From Mesostigma viride (Eukaryota > Streptophyta > Mesostigmatophyceae > Mesostigmatales > Mesostigmataceae), in contig RPFO01000366.1 in assembly GCA_009746045.1 (NCBI GenBank), forward strand, positions 126,001 through 186,000: a stretch of 60,000 nt of DNA. Direction: 5' to 3'. The notes under the pieces were generated by a model. The model did no database searches. It saw nothing but the letters and a program-made list of their open reading frames with translations, and had not been told where the DNA came from. The position numbers and the translations under genes are program-made. Position 1 is the stretch's first letter; every line of letters starts with the position of its first letter. Positions 20,990 through 31,306 of this stretch are shown piece by piece.

Positions 20990-22157
20990 AGGGACGCCGC
21001 GGCATATGACCCTCTATGGCAGCAACCGCCGGATGTGGCAGGGACCCTGCTCAGATACCCAGGCCCGGCGCACGATACAATCTCTCGTCAGCATCTCTGG
21101 CATAGCCGCCGTTTCCAACTGAATTGTTGAGGTTTTCGATAGATGCAAGCACGCCAAGTGGGTGACTCGTTCGGGCTGCGGCAGCTTCACAGCATACACC
21201 ACCGTCTGCACTGCTGGTTAGGATTTAGGAAGCACGCGGGCACTTCGGCATCATCTTGCAATGCGGGACTAAATCTCTCGTGCTGCAGCACGAGAGCTGT
21301 TGAAATGGTGAGTCGTGACACACAAGACCCACTGGTTACCGGAAATATACTCATAGCACGTTTCGAGCTGGCCTTGGTAGCTCAAGTGCTACAGTCCACC
21401 GCGCTTGCACCCAAACAACAACCTACAAACGAAGGACAACAATGAAGACAACCTTCTTGAAAATTGCCGCTGGGAAAGAATGCCGACAACATTGCTAACC
21501 CTGCTGATGTATGTTGCCAGTCCATGTTGCCTTTAAAACGTTCAGAGTAAAGTGGAAGGTGGGAGTGCGCAGTCTATGGCCTGGTCCCTAATTGCCTACA
21601 CCTACATGTACTTGCTGCCAAATAAAAAAATCGTTTGGCACTCGGTTCCCGCGAACGGGGGGTAATTTTGGCGGGGGGAACTGGAATTTCGCTACTGCGG
21701 CCCGCAACGCACGTCCGAGTGGCGCGTGGCGCGACCGCGCGCGGCCCCGGCCGGAACGAACCTGGCTAGTCACAGCCTGAACGGCCGTCGCGGCGGTCGC
21801 GCCGACTGCTTCCAAGGCGTTAACTGTAATTCTGCGCTGCCTAGTCATCAAGTACAGTGTGTAGTCAGCGCTCCAGTCAGCAAGCCAGTTGGTTCCGTCT
21901 CTCTGTGCGCCCGACAGCGCACGCGCTGTGCATTGAACACTCGTCCATATGCGTTCCCAACTCGGTCCCAACTGCCACATAATTTACCTCCACCATGATG
22001 GACACGTAGGCAGGCTATCGGAGGAGTACTGTGCTGTGCACACTTTGATCCACGATACCTGGCATCTGCGGGGCCTTAGCTAAATTGGGGCACCCAACAA
22101 TGTTCTACCAGCTTGGATAGGAATTGATTGTAATTTCGGGGGCTGCTGGACGTATAT
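20990..22157. promoter_or_regulatory. Shared divergent intergenic region
   Basis: This lies between the minus-strand sulfotransferase start (20989) and the plus-strand RbcX-like start (22158 or 22200), so it should hold both promoters. A perfect 22-bp palindrome sits at 21275-21296. No convincing TATA box or extra coding exon was identified. Confidence 0.5.
21275..21296. promoter_or_regulatory. Perfect 22-bp palindrome
   Basis: The half-site CTCTCGTGCTG is followed directly by its reverse complement. Position between two divergent genes suggests a possible dimeric regulator site. This is inference. Confidence 0.5.
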
Positions 22158-24172
22158 TTGAACGTAATACTAGGCAATCTTCGATCGACACAATTCACAA
22201 TGTTGACCGCTAAGTGCAGCAACGTCGCTGTGATCCCTAATATCCGTGCCACGCAAGCCGCAGTAACTCACCCCCGTCGTCACTACAGCCTTGATAGACG
22301 CGCATTCGTGGCCCCCGCAGCGACGAGGAAGCGGAGACCCGTCACAGCCAGCGGATCTCTCTTCGCGGGAAGTGGGGGGCTCGGGGAAGGCCAAGCAACG
22401 CCCTACCGAAGCCAGTCACGCAAGGTTCTCAAGAATCTCATTCTAATTCAGTCCGTCAAGTCGCTGCTACACTATCTCCAAGAAACAAGCGGGGAACTGC
22501 ATCTATTCCTTCACAATTACGTGGCCGACCACCCGCTCCCAGCTATCAACGCGGAGGACAGCGATGAATGGCTGGTAGAACTGGCAGCCACCCCGTTTCA
22601 GAATATCGCCAATCCAGGGCGGTCAAGTATTGTGTGCGACGCGTCGCTCGACGCGGCGACAACCACCCGAGAAGTCAGCCCTCGTGACGTGGCAGAGCGT
22701 ATCATAGCCCTGAGTTCCCTGATTGCTCAGGAGTTCTCCGAGGACGCGCTCAAGCGTCACGGGATGAAGGAAGATGTTTTAAGAAGGTAAGTGACTGCCA
22801 GAGCTTTTGCGTGTGGCTGCTTGCTCACTGTCTCCATTTCCCGGCCTCCTCACCCCCTCAGCCCCCACCTGTTGTCCTTTGTTGTAAAGCAGCTTGCATG
22901 TTGTTGATGACTAGCCTATGCACGCAATTACTGCCGTCTGAAAACTTGTTTTGGCATGCTTGGACACCTGGCAGTATACCTTTCCCAGTCGCCCTTTCTC
23001 AGAACAATTGGAAGCAAACAAAAATAATTTTAAATGATGCAAATGTCTCCCCAAATCATTTCTATTGGTCTCGCTTTCTCTTCCCCTCGCCCCACTCCCC
23101 CCGTCTGCCACTTCCTCATCCCCACGGCTTCCCCTGTCCCACCTTCCCCTTCTGGGGCCATGTGAATGTCCATGTTTGTGTGTATCTAGATGTGCGTCTG
23201 CGTCTGTGGCTACGCATGCGCATGCGCATGTGTGGGCGTGGGCATGGGCGTGGGCGTGGGTGTGGGCGTGGGTGTGGGCGTGGGCGTGGGTGTTGGCGTG
23301 GGCGTGGGCGTGGGCGTGGGCGTGGGCGTGGGCGTGGGCGTGGGCGTGGGCGTGGGCGTGGGCGTGGGCGTGGGCGTGGGCGTGGACGTGGGCGTGGGCG
23401 TGGGCGTGGGCGTGGGCGTGGGCGTGGGCGTGGGCGTGGGCGTGGGCGTGGGCGTGGGCGTGGGCGTGGGCGTGGGCGTGGGCGTGGGCGTGGGCGTGGG
23501 CGTGGGCGTGGGCGTGGGCGTGGGCGTGGGCGTGGGCGTGGGCGTGGGCGTGGGCGTGGGCGTGGGCGTGGGCGTGGGCGTGGGCGTGGGCGTGGGCGTG
23601 GGCGTGGGCGTGGGCGTGGGCGTGGGCGTGGGCGTGGGCGTGGGCGTGGGCGTGGGCATGCGCGTGCGCGTGTGTGGGAATGTGTGTGGGAATGTGAGTG
23701 TGCTTGGCAATGTGAGTGGGAATGTGCGTGTACAGGTGCAGGTGCAGGTGCTTGTGCATGTGTAGGTGTAGGTGCAGCTGCAGCTGCAGGTGCGGGTGCA
23801 GGTGCAGGTGCAGGTGCAGGTGCAGGTGCAGGTGCAGGTGCAGGTGCAGGTGCAGGTGCAGGTGCAGGTGCAGGTGCAGGTGCAGGTGCAGGTGCAGGTG
23901 CAGGTGCAGGTGCAGGTGCAGGTGCAGGTGCAGGTGCAGGTGCAGGTACATGCGCATGTGCATGTGCATATGCATGTGCATGTGCATGTGCATGTGCGTG
24001 GGAGTGTGCAACGCGGGATCTCTCTACCACCCGTTTTCTGTCTAGGCACAGTGCCACAATGACAGAGAAAACTTTGACTTCACCTATGGACACGGCACTC
24101 AGGTCCTCTGACGTCCACAAACTCTTCTGCACAGCAGCCTGCATAGATGATACAGGGCACAACAGTAGTTGA
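22158..24172 (+). CDS. RbcX-like Rubisco assembly chaperone (plastid)
   Basis: Exon 1 spans 22158 (or ATG 22200) to 22786 and ends at GTAAGT. The probable last exon begins at about 24046 after TGTCTAG and ends at the stop 24170-24172; phases agree (AG|G). The N-terminus is Ser/Arg/Ala-rich and lacks acids (plastid transit peptide). The core reads [55 protein letters not shown] and ends [12 protein letters not shown]. This matches the all-helical layout of RbcX: a Gln/Glu helix pair, an xDxFLxxL-type helix, a long RI-type helix and a C-terminal LxRxH helix. RbcX binds the C-terminus of RbcL and helps form the L8 core. The match is by pattern only, and the long intron could hide another exon. 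Confidence 0.5.
23222..23660. repeat. (GTGGGC)n hexanucleotide array, about 70 units
   Basis: Nearly uninterrupted TGGGCG hexamers over about 440 bp in the RbcX-like gene intron, with rare single changes (GTGGAC at about 23382). It creates long spurious reading frames in several frames on both strands. Confidence 0.97.
23770..23946. repeat. (CAGGTG)n hexanucleotide array, about 28 units
   Basis: Pure GGTGCA hexamers in the same intron. Each unit contains AGGTG, a potential splice-donor-like word. Confidence 0.97.
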
Positions 24173-24249
24173 TGAGTTCAAGGAAATGGGTCGGCCATAC
24201 TGCGCTTCATGTCTCATTGGTCCTAATTAATTTCACAAGGTTATCTCCT

Positions 24250-24594
24250 GCAGGTTTATTACAGAGGATTTCAGCAGGCTCAATGCTGACTGTACCTGGT
24301 GGGGTCCTGTCATTCGACACTCGTGTTATGCTGTCATGTGCTCGCAGAGCCTTGGCAAAGACAATGTCAGGCGTAAAGACGGAGCCAACTCCTTCCCCGC
24401 CCGCTTCCCCACCCGCTGCGTCTTCTTCTTCTTCTTCTTCACCCCCCCGGGAAGCACCTCAACCGGAGTCAGCTGCCCCAGAGTCACCTCCACCGCCTTC
24501 CCCAGTGGCAGCTTCACCCCCTCCAGAATCCCCCCCACCAGCGTCACCCCCACCAGCGTCACCGCCGACGGCTTCACCCCCAACGGCTTCCTAA
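24250..24594 (+). CDS. Candidate Pro/Ser-rich exon
   Basis: After CTCCTGCAG (ending about 24253) one frame reads through LTVPGGVLSFDTRVMLSCAR, then a Ser run and repeated SPPPASPPxAS motifs to a stop at 24592-24594. (SP)n-type sequence resembles hydroxyproline-rich wall proteins of green algae. It could be a separate small gene or a 3' exon of the gene before it. The TCT/TCC bias could also be mere low complexity. Confidence 0.3.
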   Translation, partial: AGLLQRISAGSMLTVPGGVLSFDTRVMLSCARRALAKTMSGVKTEPTPSPPASPPAASSSSSSSPPREAPQPESAAPESPPPPSPVAASPPPESPPPASPPPASPPTASPPTAS

Positions 24595-24688
24595 TCAATT
24601 TTCTTATATAAGGGAGTGGCTTCTGATTGCGTTGTCCGCCGGAGACGCCTTCACACCCAGTGGCTTCCTAGTCAAGCCTGATACACAC

Positions 24689-24851
24689 CATGCCCCCTGC
24701 ACAGCGTGCCCACTGCAAAGCATGCCCCCTGCACAGCATGCCCACTGCAAAGCATGCCCCCTGCACAGCATGCCCACTGCAAAGCATGCCCCCTGCACAG
24801 CATGCCCACTGCAAAGCATGCCCACTGCACAGCATGCCCACTGCAAAGCAT
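24689..24851. repeat. 32-bp tandem repeat, 5 copies
   Basis: Unit: GCATGCCCCCTGCACAGCAT followed by GCCCACTGCAAA. Nearly identical copies, so recent expansion. Confidence 0.92.
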
Positions 24852-25405
24852 GTGCGTGCGGTGGAGGCAGGGCTTTTATCTGAACAAAGGTCTGTGCCAG
24901 TTGGCACTGTGGCTACAGAATCACCTACTGCCCCACGGCTTCTCCTGCTGCCACTACCAATGGTAACTCCAAGTGTTTCCATTTCATCTATGCTGCCACT
25001 AACTCTGGTCCTAGCATATATAATCTCGAGCGACCTTGGGAGTGTAGTGCAGAAGGAAGCACATCACATGTGCGCTACCAGTGCTTGCATCAAATCGACT
25101 GGAGCTAGACACTTGACGCTGTCCACTCGATTTTTTTATGAGGAATCTCTTCATGAGATGCAACAGCTTCCCATTTGTATATTTGTATAGCACATGCAAG
25201 GCTATATCAGTGGTCAGGTGGCACCTAAGTTAGCCCATAGCCTTGCAGAAAGGGCGGCCTAGTGCGGAGGCCGGCTGGCTTGCATGAGCCTATCGTTTGG
25301 TTCTGATTGTACTGAAATTCCTTGCACTCCCTCAAGGGTCTAAGGCATACTTGGAGCATCGGGCCATTGTCACCGGAGGGCCAGCACATACTTGTGTCAC
25401 AGCAT

Positions 25406-25595
25406 TAAAAAAAAAATTAAATTATAACATGACTCCGTTGGGAGATCATGTAGCACATATTCCCTTGCTCGGTGGATGGAGGTGGGCGAAGCCGCGAAAC
25501 CGAGCTAATCTAATCTAGAAAACCCTTGCTACTCTACTTAACAAAGCGCCCCTTCCTCTTGGGGGGGCTTGCTCACAGGGGCTGGCGTGTGAGCC
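25406..25595 (-). mobile_element. Short retroelement with 11-bp TSD (subfamily 3)
   Basis: An A/TTAA tail and a hairpin at 25427-25451 (ACATGA-T-CTCC-CAAC-GGAG-TCATGT in sense) are followed by a 3' region unlike the other families. It is flanked by TGTCACAGCAT at 25395-25405 and 25596-25606. Confidence 0.85.
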
Positions 25596-25606
25596 TGTCA
25601 CAGCAT

Positions 25607-26468
25607 GTCAGATCGACATTATAATTTTTGATCGATGGATGGATCTGCACATCAGAGTAGCGCTTGCCCACTAGGGAAAATGCTGTGCTGTGCATGTGGC
25701 CATGTGAACGCCATGGGCGCTAAATTAACGCCAAGGTATTCAATGTACCCGCCGCAGCATTCACGTACTGAGGCGGCCCTGTTCACATTAATAATTGTTA
25801 TTGATGTCGCAATATATGGCCAAACATCTCCTCTCCGATGCACTGAGGTCTTATACTCACGTGACGCATGCAGTCACGTGTACATACATACATACATACA
25901 TACATACATACATACATACATACATACATACATACATTAATTAATGGCCAAACATGTGCATGTATATATTATTTCACAATGCATTTTTTTACATTAAGTG
26001 AGACATGCAACTACAATCCATCGATCCATTTTATCTACTTCCTGCATGCTAGTGCGCACTAATAGGTATTCTGAAAGCTGTACATCCATAACTTGATTAG
26101 CCTGAGCAAATATATACCAATGCGGGCAGCATGCGTTTTCCGTTTGTTGCTTTCTGACGACAATATACCAATCGCATGTCCAACTAGATGCGCCATATGC
26201 ATGCATGACAGCTGATCTGGCCGACACAAGCATGGCGGATGCACGTACACCTGCTTATAATTCACAGCATTTCCTCCAGCGGTTGTATTGCACCCACAGT
26301 GTTGCGCCCAGGCACCATGCTGTGGATAGAGCGCTCTGTGGCCTGCCCACTTGTGGCAGTGAGAGAAGCTAGGGCACCCTCCCTCCTCGTTGTGTATAGG
26401 GGTTGAAGGTTCCCTTTACTCTTTACTGGCACCCACGTGACGCAGTTACGTGTTAGCTAGTTAATTAA
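25607..26468. other. Intergenic; (CATA)n repeat, no gene seen
   Basis: Contains a (CATA)n tract at about 25881-25936 and a TTAATTAATTAATT run just before the XRCC3 stop (26459-26473). No coding exon was supported. Confidence 0.4.
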
Positions 26469-29400
26469 TTAATTTACTAACTCCCCTGTCACACCCGACC
26501 TGTCCACGAAGAAGGAGCAGCAGGCGTTGGGGATGCTGGGCGAGAACAGCACATCCATGTACCGCTTCAAACCTCTGGGTGGTCCCACGCAAGTTTCAAG
26601 GAGGCAAGAATAACCAGGTTGCACGCCGCCGCCGCCACCCCGATCCCATCCCTGCGCCGCCCCTCCTGGGGCCACCCCGCGCCGGGACGACCCCGGGGCA
26701 CGCGTGTGCCCATTCTGCCAGCTGGCACCCCCGCCACCATCCCCCCCACTGTAGCTTCCCGGGGCCGACGAACGCGAGAGGAAGATGCGGCTATGGATGC
26801 AGTTGGTCCATGCGAGGCCTAATGCTGGCAGCACGGGCCGCCCCGACGACACCAGCGCCTCGCGGTCACCAGCACCCACCGAGCACATCTTGTGAGCCAT
26901 GCCGTCCTTGCCCCTGTAGTCCCCGTCCCTGGCCGCACCCATGCGCCCAGGTCCAGGCTCCGGCCCACCGTGGGTAGTCCCTAGCCTTTCCCATCCTTCA
27001 CTCGGCGGCATGCCGCCTCGTGCACCCCATACAGCATCCCACCCATTGATATCCCTAGGCCCCGCCGGGGCGGCATGGGCAGCAGGCGCACCCGTCCCAC
27101 CCAGGCCCGAGCGCACGTCGTCCACGACGTGATTGGTCACAACGACCGCGATGCAATGGGACGATGCCAGCTGGCGCAGCGCCGCGGCGACCCCCAGTAG
27201 CGCCTCGGTGCGCCCCATCATGTCCTCGGTCGACGCGTCGTACTCGGAGCGCACCAGCGCGGCAACGCTGTCCACTACCAGCACCCGCAACGGGCGCCCC
27301 GAGGCCCGGCTGCGGTCGGCAAGCGAGGGCACGCCGCGCAGCACTATTAATAGCTCCTCCGCCGTGCTGGCGTTGGCCACGAATACGCGGTCCATGAGAC
27401 GGTCGGCGATTGCCTCACGCTCCACGTCCGTCGCTGCCCTGTGGCTGCTGATTCGCGCCGCCAACATTGCAGCTGCCTCCCTGTTGCTGCTGACTGCTTC
27501 CGTCTCCCTGTTGCTGACTGCTGCTGCCGCCTGTTTGCTGTTGTTGCTGACTGCTGCTGCTGCCTGTTCCCTATTGTTGCTGACTGCTGCTGCCGCCTGT
27601 TTGCTGTTGTTGCTAACTGCTGCTGCTGCCTGTTCCCTATTGTTGCTGACTGCTGCTGCCGCCTGTTTGCTGTTGTTGCTAACTGCTGCTGCTGCCTGTT
27701 CCCTATTGTTGCTGACTGCTGCTGCCGCCTGTTTGCTGTTGTTGCTAACTGCTGCTGCTGCCTGTTCCCTATGGTTGCTGACTGCTGCTGCCGCCTGTTT
27801 GCTGTTGTTGCTGACTGCTGCTGCTGCCTGTTCCCTATTGTTGCTGACTGCTGCTGGCCCCGGGGCCCAACTTGGCAGGTCCTTCCCATGAAAACCAGCC
27901 GGGGTCACCAGTGAGGGTCCCGTGAGGTGGCCCTCTATAAAGGGCAGCTGGGGAGCGGCGAGTTTACTGTTCCCTACTGGATCCGAGCTCGGTACCACTT
28001 TATGTCGCTTCACATCCGGTTCTAGCGCAGATACGCCCCCTGATGCCGTCATTGACGAGCCACACGTGGGTGCGGGCGGCGTGATGACATCATCGGGAGG
28101 CGCGCTGACATCATCGGTACCCTCCGGCCTCGTTTGCGCACCAGGCTCGCGGGCGCCACCAGCATTCATGCTCGCACCGTGACCTTGGGGGTTGTTGTCA
28201 TCTGCACCGGTCGCGGCAGCTGGCTCTCGGCTGTCTTCTGGGAACGATTGCCTTGCATCACCCGGTCGCCTGCTACCATCTGGTCGCCTGCTTCCATCCG
28301 GTTGCCTGCCATCATCCGGTTTTGTGCCATTCTGATGCCTGCTCCCATCCGGTTGCCTTGCCTCGTCCGGCTGTTGGGCATCATCGTCTGCTTGCTTGGC
28401 ATCGCCCACCAGCAGCATCCACTCGGGCTGCAGGTGCAACTGGTAGCGGTCCACTGCGGCGGCCGCCATCTCTCGGAGGCGCGGGCGCGGCCACCGCCGG
28501 CTCTCCGTGTGGATGTAGACCGCGGAGCCTGGGGGGGAGGGGGGAGTGAGCGAGGGGAGGGGGGAGAAAAAGCCGAGGGGGAGGGGGGAAAGTTTTTTTT
28601 TTGTGTGTGTGGTGAGGATGCGGATAAGAGTGTCAGAATGAGGCGCAATAGTTCGATGAGAAACAGGAGATGATGAATGAATCATGGGTTGAACACACAT
28701 TGACAACATAGTCTAATTCCATGAGATTCCACGAAATTGCATGCGACGCCCGCTGAAAATCGAGCCACGCCGTAAAAGCTAAATCTGAAAAAAACACGGC
28801 TCCTGTTTCTCAGGGACTTGATGACATTGACATTGGATTCCAATTTTCATTATCAGCTCACTTGTGCGCTGCAGGCAGCGGCTGCGATAGGGTTCTGTTC
28901 GAAGCAAGCGTGATCAGGACAACGCTGAGCACAAACGTCTTGAAATTCTCTAGGCATTACCTATGGCGAACCATAACGGCACCTACGTCATCAAGCTTTG
29001 TGTTACTTAACGGTGGTTACAAATCCAGTCTCCCTATTCGTTCGCCCCCTGAAGGCACACCCTTGTGCTGCGTGAAGCACGAGTCTGGCGATCACGCACC
29101 CAGATCGAGTTCCCCAAAACACATTGCTTTCATACTCTGCTGTCAGCGTTTCCCAAGGAAAGCGTAAGAGAAAGCGTAAGAGAAAGCGTAAGAGAAAGCG
29201 TCAGAGACACCACACCGAGACTTACAATAGGCATATATTGAATTGAATTGTAACATAACTCCGTTGGGAGTAAATGTAGCACATATCCCTGAGAAGGGGG
29301 CATATGGCTTTTAATACACTCTTGGCTACATCCTGCAAGGGTAGGGTGTAAATTACACCTGCTCTGGGTGCACCAAGTGCACCTGCACCACCATGATCTC

Positions 29401-29710
29401 TCAGAGCTCAATGGGCCTGGCATGGGGTAGGCACATATACACGAGTCCTAGTATAGGTATTATACCAAGGATGGATAGATAGAAAGAAAACAAAAGGTAC
29501 GCACAACACCTAGATACCGGGTGCACACACCTGCCAGCCCGCCCATGCGCACCGGGAGCTGCGCCGTGATGAGGAGCTGAAGACAAGTCTGGGTCTTCCC
29601 CGAGGTGCTCTCCCCGACGATCTCCGTGATGTTGCGGCAAGGGATGCCACCGTGCAAAAGGCCATCCAGGATCGGGCAGCCCAGGGTGCAGCGTGGGTTT
29701 AGAGTTTCCC
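26469..29710 (-). CDS. XRCC3: XRCC3, RAD51 paralog (5' end not found)
   Basis: Two exons are certain: 29710-29531, and from about 28530 to the stop at 26469. They join in phase (G|GC). The first holds CTLGCPILDGLL and the Walker A motif GESTSGKTQ within GGIPCRNITEIVG. The second opens with SAVYIHTESRRWPRPRL and carries Walker B (LRVLVVDSVAAL, about 27265-27300) and the C-terminal ALGLAWTN motif. These follow the order in animal and plant XRCC3, which acts with RAD51C in homologous recombination. Between the Walker motifs lies an unusual insertion of roughly 320 residues: a DGSRxPD-like repeat (about 28250-28370), an acidic/Pro-rich part and a run of 11-residue repeats. The region after Walker B is also Gly/Pro-enlarged. 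The N-terminal exon(s) upstream of 29710 were not identified. The start of exon 2 follows CCCCAG. Confidence 0.85.
27500..27855 (-). repeat. 33-bp in-frame repeats inside XRCC3
   Basis: About eleven units encode AAAAVSNNREQ and AAAAVSNNSKQ alternately, giving a 66-bp higher-order period. All units keep the frame. Confidence 0.95.
29157..29205. repeat. (GTAAGAGAAAGC) tandem repeat
   Basis: Four 12-bp units, just outside the small retroelement at 29239. Confidence 0.9.
29239..29427 (-). mobile_element. Family-2 retroelement tail with 11-bp TSD
   Basis: A GAATTGAATTG tail, hairpin at 29253-29277 and the family-2 3' region (CATATCCCTGAGAAGGGGGC). It is flanked by TAGGCATATAT (29228-29238) and TAGGCACATAT (29428-29438). 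It lies in the XRCC3 intron between the Walker A exon and the next. Confidence 0.82.
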
Positions 29711-30990
29711 CTGCCGGAGCATCGAATAGGATGATTCACAGCATTACACAGGGACAGCGTCAGCATGTAGATAAGGATGTCGAGGAAATCCTTTTCCCTG
29801 CCCATTCGCGTCGGCCTTAAAAACAGCTTCCAGCCTAAACCGCATTGGAAATAGATATCAAGTTAAAAAGGCTTGCATACAGCATTTGATTTGCGGTAAG
29901 AACGTTCAACCGTACCTGCTTGCACGAGCTTGTACAAGGAGATGGTATTTTCCGAAAAAGGAAAGCGCTTCCTATCCCGGAACCATTGCGAGTGCCTCTC
30001 TGGACGAGGAACCTCGGTTTCACTTGCCCCTGGGCGGCTCAAGACCCGTGGAGTGCTTGCCATTTCCGCGCAATGGGAACAGTTGACAAAATATCACTGC
30101 TAGTGGCGTGCATCGCTGGGTTTTTCTTTCCAGCTGCACCTTTACTCCTCTGCCCTTACACACGGCTCTACTTAGCATAAGCCGCCAGGATGCATTCAAA
30201 AGACACCTGTTTGACCTAGATACCTATATGATACAATGTCATGCATCAGCTCAGTTCCTCGGGCCAGAGCCTGTAGTTACGACAAATTCAACTAGATGTG
30301 ATGCTGCGCAATTATGAACGCACTGCGACCCCGCAACTTATATTCAATGTATGCGATGCAGGCCATTGAGGCTCTAGAACGCTGCGCGGCCGCGAAATTG
30401 AAAGCAGTTGTCCAGATAACAATGCGGTAGCGCAGCGCGGATTACGATGGCAATTGTGTCACTGCAGTAGCTGTGGGCAACATCCTCGAGTACAATTCTC
30501 AAGTAAGCCTGACTGGTATGGCGGAAAATATAGGTTTCGGTCGCTTGCAAACAAGTTCGGCTACAAGAGATTGCAGCGATATCGTTCTTATTATCGTATT
30601 TATAATCTGTGTGCACGCTAAATCAGGGACGAGTATGCCATCGACGGCCGGTAGGTGTACGCCTACACTACGGTTAGATGCAGAGGACACCGTGGTTTTG
30701 TGCGTGGCAGAGCCCAAGGGCTCGTGCGCAATTTACTGATGTTGTTGTGGTTGTTGTGTCCCACGCGTGTGCAATTTGATTTACTGTACTGCGCATGCCT
30801 GCCCGACAGCGAGTGCCACTTGGCAGGCACGTTTGACTTGGCGGACACGGGACAACGCTGGACAACGTGTGTGGCCGGCAGTCCGGCACCCGCGGAGGGG
30901 GTACTACGGCGGCCGGCCATCGACGGCATAAAAAGTTAACATAAAAGTACGGAAAAAGCTGAGGGCAAATGTATGGTAGAGGAAAACTGA
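29711..30990. other. Upstream of XRCC3; no exon recognised
   Basis: Should contain the XRCC3 N-terminal exon(s) and promoter, but no sequence resembling the XRCC3 N-terminal domain could be picked out. No repeats of note. Confidence 0.35.
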
Positions 30991-31064
30991 AACCCCAACC
31001 GGGGTTCGAACCCGGGACCGCTCGCTTAGGAAACGAGCGCTCTATTCCACTGAGCTACAGGGGC
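30991..31064 (-). tRNA. tRNA-Arg(CCU)
   Basis: The minus strand folds as a full cloverleaf: acceptor GCCCCTG/TTGGGGT with a U-U mismatch also seen in plant tRNA-Arg(CCU); D arm GCTC...GAGC; anticodon arm CTCGT-TTCCTAA-GCGAG with anticodon CCU (31030-31028); T arm CCGGG-TTCGAAC-CCCGG. Internal A and B boxes are present. There is no intron and no encoded CCA. It reads AGG codons. It lies about 240 bp upstream of the HAD gene, divergently. Confidence 0.93.
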
Positions 31065-31306
31065 CATTACCCGTCGCGGCTCATACCGCGGAAGGTTAAC
31101 TGGAAAATTAAACATTGCCTTGTTGTCTCAAACAAAGCTAATATATTTCTAATAGGATTACCAAACGTTTACCCATTCACAAACGATTGCCAAGACTGGT
31201 CGGCCAAACCAGACGTCCACCATATCTGGATCCGTGGCAACCACACCACGATTTACAGGAACATGGCAATGCCCCCTGCTCTGTGAACCCCATAGCCTCA
31301 AAAGCC

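Noticed and set aside
22811-24172. Long frames of GRGRGR, RPRPRP, TPTPTP, HAHAHA type
   Set aside because: They are translations of the GTGGGC/CAGGTG hexamer arrays inside an intron. Only the last about 40 codons of the 453-codon frame are kept, as a probable RbcX-like exon.
24689-24851. CRISPR-like array
   Set aside because: Direct 32-bp units without spacers, in a eukaryotic intron-rich context.
24604-25190. Cys-rich repeat proteins from the 32-bp array
   Set aside because: Repeat length and lack of frame conservation outside the array indicate a minisatellite.
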